Source: Caballeronia novacaledonica (GTDB lineage: Bacteria > Pseudomonadota > Gammaproteobacteria > Burkholderiales > Burkholderiaceae). From it: a stretch of DNA of 64,000 nucleotides. Below the pieces are notes generated by a model. That model did not search any database, was not told the DNA's origin, and saw nothing but the letters and a program-made list of their open reading frames with translations. A program made the translations under genes and the position numbers. The DNA is taken from positions 186,001-250,000 of the forward strand of contig NZ_OGTP01000004.1 of assembly GCF_900258035.1 (NCBI RefSeq), in the 5' to 3' direction. The stretch's first letter is position 1; each line of letters starts with the position of its first letter. Positions 60,701 through 64,000 of this stretch are shown piece after piece.

Positions 60701-61604
60701 GACGCGCAACGCGAACCGCTATGACGTGGTCGAGACGCAGGGCTTCAAGGTGCCGTTCACGTCGGCGTTCGTGCCGACGCTCAATGGCGCGTACGGCCGG
60801 CAGCTTGCGCAGCAGCAGGCGAGCGCGCGCAGCGCCGCCGACAAGCAGGCGCAGCAGCTGGAAGCGCAGAAGGCCCAGCTCGACGCGCAACAGCAGCTCG
60901 ACCAGCTCGACCGCGCGCTTGCCGCGGCGAAGACGCAGGCCGATGCCGCCCGCGCGGTGACCGTGCCGCTCACGCTCACCGCGCAGCCGACCAACGTCAA
61001 TGCCGACGCGCAGGCGAAACCCTACGCGACGATCCTCACGGTGCAATGTGCAACCGGCGTGCAGACGCTGAACAACTACAACTTTCCGGTCAGCACGAGC
61101 TTTGCATGGCAGGCGGGACAGTGCGGCGACGTGCGTTTGCAGATCAAGATCGGCAATCTGACGCTGAACCGGAACTACGCGGGGCCGCTGGGCTTCGCGT
61201 CGTTCCTGAAGGATTTCGCCGATGGCCAGCATCAGTTCGGCCCCGCCGATTTTCCGGCGAGCGAAACCGCGCTCAGGACGCTCGACGTGACGTCGCTGAC
61301 GGTGATGTTCTCGGTGACGAACGGCGAGCAGGTGACGGACGCTGCGCAGAAGATCCAGCAGTACGACGCGCTGCAGAAGACGACCGCGCAGCAGAAGCAG
61401 CAGATCCAGGACGCGCAGACGCAGAAGCAGCAGATGAGCCTCGCGGATCAGCTCGCGGTGATGTCGCCGGGCATGCCGCCGCTGCCGGCCATCGTGCCGA
61501 CGGTGGCGGGCAATCCGGTGAGCCTCGGCGAGCTGGCCGTGCCGGCGACGATCGGCGCATGCTGGCGCGGCCAGACCTCGCCGATGATGATGACCGGGCT
61601 TTGA
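57708..61604 (+). CDS. tssM: T6SS membrane-complex protein TssM (IcmF)
   Basis: A 1298-residue TssM. Two membrane segments lie at about 2-50 and a third at about 420-442 (VGVVAWILLLAVFAILLSVS). Between them is a cytoplasmic GTPase-like domain with Walker A GQSGTGKTTAL near 118, then WWYFDRAVVIDCAGRYVQAE. The long periplasmic part ends in a TssJ-binding beta-domain (TLTVQCATGVQTLNNYNFPV onward) and a Gln-rich coiled-coil tail (QQKQQIQDAQTQKQQM). The length is at the upper end of the family. It overlaps tssL by 4 bases and completes the trans-envelope complex. Confidence 0.96.
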   Translation: MKTLGIVLLWLLTLIVVALISWGVVLYFGWPLWVALAISAGVFALYFLVTFARRMVVMMRSRSRLAAQSRALNAEPLAVSPETMLRRKWKAAVGTLRQSSLRTRGDPLYALPWFMVVGQSGTGKTTALTRARLSSPIQKISQQASIGQTVNCDWWYFDRAVVIDCAGRYVQAEDIEQDRREWEVGLDLLGRYRPREGLDGLVLAVSADRLMSPDADTFADEGRIVRARIEQLIRMFGKRFPVYVLVTKCDRLYGFEEWAKSLPADALGQAMGYLADETESADSGESAFVARAFDSIGARLQALRLAMLSRDTQPSPELLMFPNELAQLRGGLSMFLGTCLADSPYLERPLLRGIFFSSGQQEGGAMSALMGSLLPASPSHASDTAGVFLHDFFGRILPQDRLAAKPAMLVNHWRRVTQSVGVVAWILLLAVFAILLSVSFAGNKQTLELVRSARPDKAALNGNLFHDAAALSYSNEVLMQVAQNDRRWMSGLLGNGAGLEALEARLHDVFVQQYRQAIQPAADQSQQTALAASAGLAGAFGQPGQPVEQARQLLNLARSIALLRARMGGADREALEAMPQPVATPLYPAQLNEQLNPLTISYLVWSPKDAGYLQERAKTQRALLDQAVAADPQMTWLVGLVPDGGDVPAARAADFWGGNAQRSNVVADAGLRTARGSVVGANGVSVTSVAGTADASVPAVYTVAGREALDALAAQIRASVGDPAQFDKQRATFDEWYRTQRIAAWQGFVEGFTKGPAPYSGEAGWRSAIGIVSGPASPYFRLIARINEEFGSEPADAPLPGWITLARQFEQVRAQATRVGAANQAVRVAGAINAVGGAALKDVLSGSPQLGSRTVTNNLGAVDALTQYLGALNKLALDSSTGSGKDYQLAADYQQFATSAQPQPSEMMNVLQPLTQLRTLIGTGEPSDVLTWRLIRGPFEFLSAYIEQQASCELQRGWESNVVFPLQGATDKSAAIEQLFGAKGAVWAFADGPARPFLTRNANRYDVVETQGFKVPFTSAFVPTLNGAYGRQLAQQQASARSAADKQAQQLEAQKAQLDAQQQLDQLDRALAAAKTQADAARAVTVPLTLTAQPTNVNADAQAKPYATILTVQCATGVQTLNNYNFPVSTSFAWQAGQCGDVRLQIKIGNLTLNRNYAGPLGFASFLKDFADGQHQFGPADFPASETALRTLDVTSLTVMFSVTNGEQVTDAAQKIQQYDALQKTTAQQKQQIQDAQTQKQQMSLADQLAVMSPGMPPLPAIVPTVAGNPVSLGELAVPATIGACWRGQTSPMMMTGL

Positions 61605-61621
61605 AGCTCGACTGGCGATAA

Positions 61622-61663
61622 AAAAACACCGGCCTTCGGGCCTCGGCCTAGGCCGGTGTTTTT
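61622..61663. terminator. Bidirectional intrinsic terminator between tssM and tssA
   Basis: AAAAACACCGGCCT pairs over 14 bases with AGGCCGGTGTTTTT around a 14-base loop. T-runs lie in both directions. It starts 17 bases after the tssM stop and serves both the rightward tssJ-M operon and leftward tssA. Confidence 0.9.
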
Positions 61664-61694
61664 CTTTGCGTCCGACGTGCGGGCCGACGGCCGG

Positions 61695-63326
61695 TCAGGT
61701 AATCAGCCGCACCGCGATGGAGACATCCAGCGGCGCGATGCGCGCCAGCAGCGCGGCAGTTTCCGCTTCGTTCTGGTCGTTGCGGCTCAGGATCGCGTAG
61801 GCGGCGCGCAGTGCGTCAGCGGTCAGGTCTGGATCCCACGAAGCCACGCCGTACCGGTCCACTTCCTCGACGAGCGCGCGCGCGAACGCGTCGAGCCGTG
61901 CGCCGGGACGGTTCTCCAGCAGCAGATCGCACATCGCGGTGCGCAGCCTGAGACGCGCGGCGACCGCCGTGCTTTTGTCGATTGCGTCCTGCAGACATTG
62001 CGCGGCGGCGCGCAGATCGTTGTCCGCGGCCAGCGCGCGGGCGCGCGACATGACCGTGACGAGCGGATCGGACGCAGCGGACGCCCCTGCGTTGCCGCCC
62101 GACGAGCCCAGCGATGCCAGCCATTGCGCCGTGTCGGCACTGGCGAACGGCACGCCGTTGGCGAACTTCAGCCGGTCGAGGCCGTCGATCCGGGCGAAGA
62201 ACTTTGACGTTTCGCCGCAGACTTCGCGGCGCGCGGCGCTCCAGGAATCGCCGAGCAGGGCGAGCGAAGTCGCGGCGGCGTGGTTCAGATCGAGCCAGAA
62301 CGGATAGACGATCACCTGTGTTTCCGCGAACCCGACGATGTCCGCGTGTGCCGCGCGCGCCTGCAGATTGCGCAAGGCGTCCTGCAACTGCGGGATCGGA
62401 CCGGGAAGCTGCGTGTCCGTGCCGTTGGCGACCGGCGCGCGCTCGATGCCGGCCCATACGCCGATGCGGCGCAGCCGGAACCCGAGTGCGTTCGACGGCT
62501 CGTTCTGCGCATACCAGCCACCGATGGCGACGAGCCGTTCGAGCGCATCGTCGGTGGCCTGGGTGGCGCTGCCGGACGTATCGAGGAAAAGCGGAGCGAA
62601 CGCGGCGGGCGCGAAGGCGGCGGCGGACGCGGTCTGTGCGGTCGGCGTTGCGGGGGCAGCGGCAGGCGCGGCGGCGGATGAGGCCGCGAGTGTGGTCACA
62701 CCCGGTGCTTCGGCCTGGTCTGCCGGTGTCTGTGTGGCAGGAGACTCGGGCTCGGGTTCCGGCGCCGGAGGCGGCGGTTCGGCGACCTGCACCGTGCCGA
62801 GCAGCGCGCGCAGCGGCTGCATCGACGGCGCGTCGCTGTCCTTATCGGCGAGCACGCGATCGATGTTGCCGAGCGCGTCGCGCAGGCTTTCGACGAGCGC
62901 CGCGTCCTGCGGCGGCCAGTTCGACCAGTCGTGTTCGTCGGCGTGGGCGCGCACACGGTCGATCAGCCACTGGATTGCGTTGCGCCGCGCGCGCGGACGC
63001 GCGACCGGCGGATAAAGCTGTTCCCAGTGCGTCGCGAGCAGGCCTTCGAGCATCTGCACGCCGTCGTTCAGGCCGGGCAATCCGCGTGTGATCAGCAGGC
63101 CGCCCGCGAGATAGCTGGCGACGAGAATGTCCTTGCCCTTGTTCGTCAGCAGCGCCTGCGACAGCCCGACCACCTTCTCCCAGTCGGGCGAGCCGCTCGC
63201 GGCCGGATTGGTCAGCTTGGCGATCTCGTTCTGCAGCAGGTCGTAATCGGGATCGTCGCGCACGTCGGCGCCGCAGGGCTGCACGTCGCTGATGGGTTGC
63301 GTACCCAAACTCTTGAAATCGTTCAC
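61695..63326 (-). CDS. tssA: T6SS baseplate/sheath cap protein TssA
   Basis: A 543-residue TssA (ImpA). The ImpA_N domain begins almost at once (PISDVQPCGADVRDDPDYDL, WEKVVGLSQALLTNKGKDIL, EGLLATHWEQLYPPV). An Ala/Pro-rich linker (about 200-260) leads to a VasJ/TssA C-terminal domain (FARIDGLDRLKFANGVPFAS). GTG 63324-63326 (NDFKSLGTQP) is preferred, with AAGAG upstream. GTG 63375-63377 would add 17 residues and overlap the preceding response-regulator gene by 10 bases. It initiates baseplate assembly and sheath growth. Confidence 0.93.
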   Translation of the reverse strand: MNDFKSLGTQPISDVQPCGADVRDDPDYDLLQNEIAKLTNPAASGSPDWEKVVGLSQALLTNKGKDILVASYLAGGLLITRGLPGLNDGVQMLEGLLATHWEQLYPPVARPRARRNAIQWLIDRVRAHADEHDWSNWPPQDAALVESLRDALGNIDRVLADKDSDAPSMQPLRALLGTVQVAEPPPPAPEPEPESPATQTPADQAEAPGVTTLAASSAAAPAAAPATPTAQTASAAAFAPAAFAPLFLDTSGSATQATDDALERLVAIGGWYAQNEPSNALGFRLRRIGVWAGIERAPVANGTDTQLPGPIPQLQDALRNLQARAAHADIVGFAETQVIVYPFWLDLNHAAATSLALLGDSWSAARREVCGETSKFFARIDGLDRLKFANGVPFASADTAQWLASLGSSGGNAGASAASDPLVTVMSRARALAADNDLRAAAQCLQDAIDKSTAVAARLRLRTAMCDLLLENRPGARLDAFARALVEEVDRYGVASWDPDLTADALRAAYAILSRNDQNEAETAALLARIAPLDVSIAVRLIT

Positions 63327-63367
63327 GGAAGCTCTTGTCTGGCAGTGGAGATGGGACGGCGGCGCGT

Positions 63368-64000
63368 TCAGGTCCACAGATGTTCGATATCGGTATCGAA
63401 GATATAGCCCGCGCCGCGCTCGGTGCGTAGCAGCGTCGGCCGCTTCGGGTCGGCCTCGATCTTGCGCCGCAGCCGCAGGATTTGCACATCGATGGCGCGA
63501 TCATAAATGTCATCGAAGGCACGCGTGCTTTCGAGCAGCTTTTCGCGCGTGATGATACGTCCCGGCGAGCTCAGGAACGTGACCAGCAGATTGAACTCCG
63601 AATTGGTCAGCGTCACCGTGGTCTGATCGGCCGAATTCAGGCGGCGCGTGTTCAGATTGAGCGTCCAGCCGGCGAAGCGATACGCGTTCGGCAGCTTGCC
63701 GCGCGTGAGCGGCGCCTTCTGCGGCGCGCCCGCGCGGCGCAGCACGGCGCGCATGCGGGCCAGGACTTCGCGCAGCGAGAAGGGCTTGACGATGTAGTCG
63801 TCGGCGCCGAGTTCGAGTCCCATCACGAGATCGGCTTCGTCGTTGCGGCCGGTGATGTACATGATCGGCACCTGCGCTTCCTCGCGCCAGCGGCGTGCGA
63901 GGTCGGTGCCGTCGCCGTCGGGAAGGCCGAGATCGAGCAGCACGAGATCGTATCGTTTCGCGGCGAAGCCCTCGATGGCTTCCTGCGCGCTCGCGGCGCC
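63368..64000 (-). CDS. OmpR-family response regulator, N-terminus outside window
   Basis: About 210 residues are visible; the frame runs leftward from the window end to TGA at 63368-63370. The receiver domain shows the phosphorylated Asp in LVLLDLGLPDGDG, the Thr of YITGRNDEADL and Lys of DYIVKPFSLREVL. The C-terminal winged helix is of OmpR/PhoB type (LTNSEFNLLVTFLSSPGRII, DVQILRLRRKIEADP, RTERGAGYIFD). It lies immediately upstream of tssA in the same direction, possibly in one transcript, so it may control the T6SS. The cognate kinase gene is not in the window. Confidence 0.92.
   Translation of the reverse strand, partial: GAASAQEAIEGFAAKRYDLVLLDLGLPDGDGTDLARRWREEAQVPIMYITGRNDEADLVMGLELGADDYIVKPFSLREVLARMRAVLRRAGAPQKAPLTRGKLPNAYRFAGWTLNLNTRRLNSADQTTVTLTNSEFNLLVTFLSSPGRIITREKLLESTRAFDDIYDRAIDVQILRLRRKIEADPKRPTLLRTERGAGYIFDTDIEHLWT

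Noticed and set aside
1..64000. CRISPR arrays, tRNA or rRNA genes
   Set aside because: No regularly spaced direct repeats, cloverleaf-like CCA-ended sequence or rRNA segment was noticed on reading either strand. A covariance-model scan was not possible.

Overview
The window is high-GC DNA that reads like a chromosome or chromid of a Burkholderiaceae member, most likely Paraburkholderia or Caballeronia. This rests on codon use, the complete Burkholderia-style type VI secretion (T6SS) locus, and a short tyrosine recombinase of a kind common in that group. No rRNA, tRNA or CRISPR array was seen.

Layout. 1-5.5 kb is an accessory edge: the truncated 5' part of a DUF1254 gene, a small tyrosine recombinase, an intact IS30-family insertion sequence with perfect 24-bp ends, and a lower-GC pair of overlapping genes encoding a TauD/TfdA-like Fe(II)/2-oxoglutarate dioxygenase and a HEPN-like protein (R-x4-H) with a C-terminal zinc ribbon. 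I do not recognise this pair as a described system; it is the best novelty candidate. 6.1-15.6 kb is a catabolic island: a TetR regulator, an SMP-30 lactonase and a crotonase closely resembling 6-oxocamphor hydrolase run leftward. An MFS importer, a three-subunit molybdenum hydroxylase, an EthD-like protein and a 3-hydroxyisobutyrate-dehydrogenase-like enzyme run rightward. Palindromes in the divergent promoter and a related half-site before the TetR gene suggest local repression.

16-21 kb is a graveyard: an LprI/DUF1311-like membrane protein, a second protein and an AAA+ ATPase each carry one single-base frameshift. They lie beside fragments of a possible co-chaperone, a possible Hsp70-like C-terminus and a DUF1016/YhcG nuclease that has lost its catalytic core.

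21.7-63.3 kb is a complete T6SS: sheath (tssB, tssC), three hcp genes, baseplate (tssE, F, G, K), ClpV, membrane complex (tssJ, L, M) and tssA. It also holds two paralogous five-gene spike cassettes (pentapeptide protein, DUF3540, DUF4150/PAAR-like, VgrG, DUF2169-pentapeptide fusion). A partner-switching module (SpoIIE/PP2C phosphatase, HATPase kinase, STAS protein, plus a second STAS gene) sits in the middle, as does a Tat-type GH64 lipoprotein. An OmpR-type response regulator runs off the right end.

Two repeated non-coding signals tie the T6SS together. A 14-bp element, GTTWCAWCYGTAAC, lies upstream of all three hcp genes and both spike cassettes. A promoter-like block with a 9-bp dyad and a fixed 33-bp gap to TACACT precedes both the unknown gene that leads spike cassette 1 and the phosphatase operon. 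All functional calls come from reading the sequence and recalling families; no database search was run.
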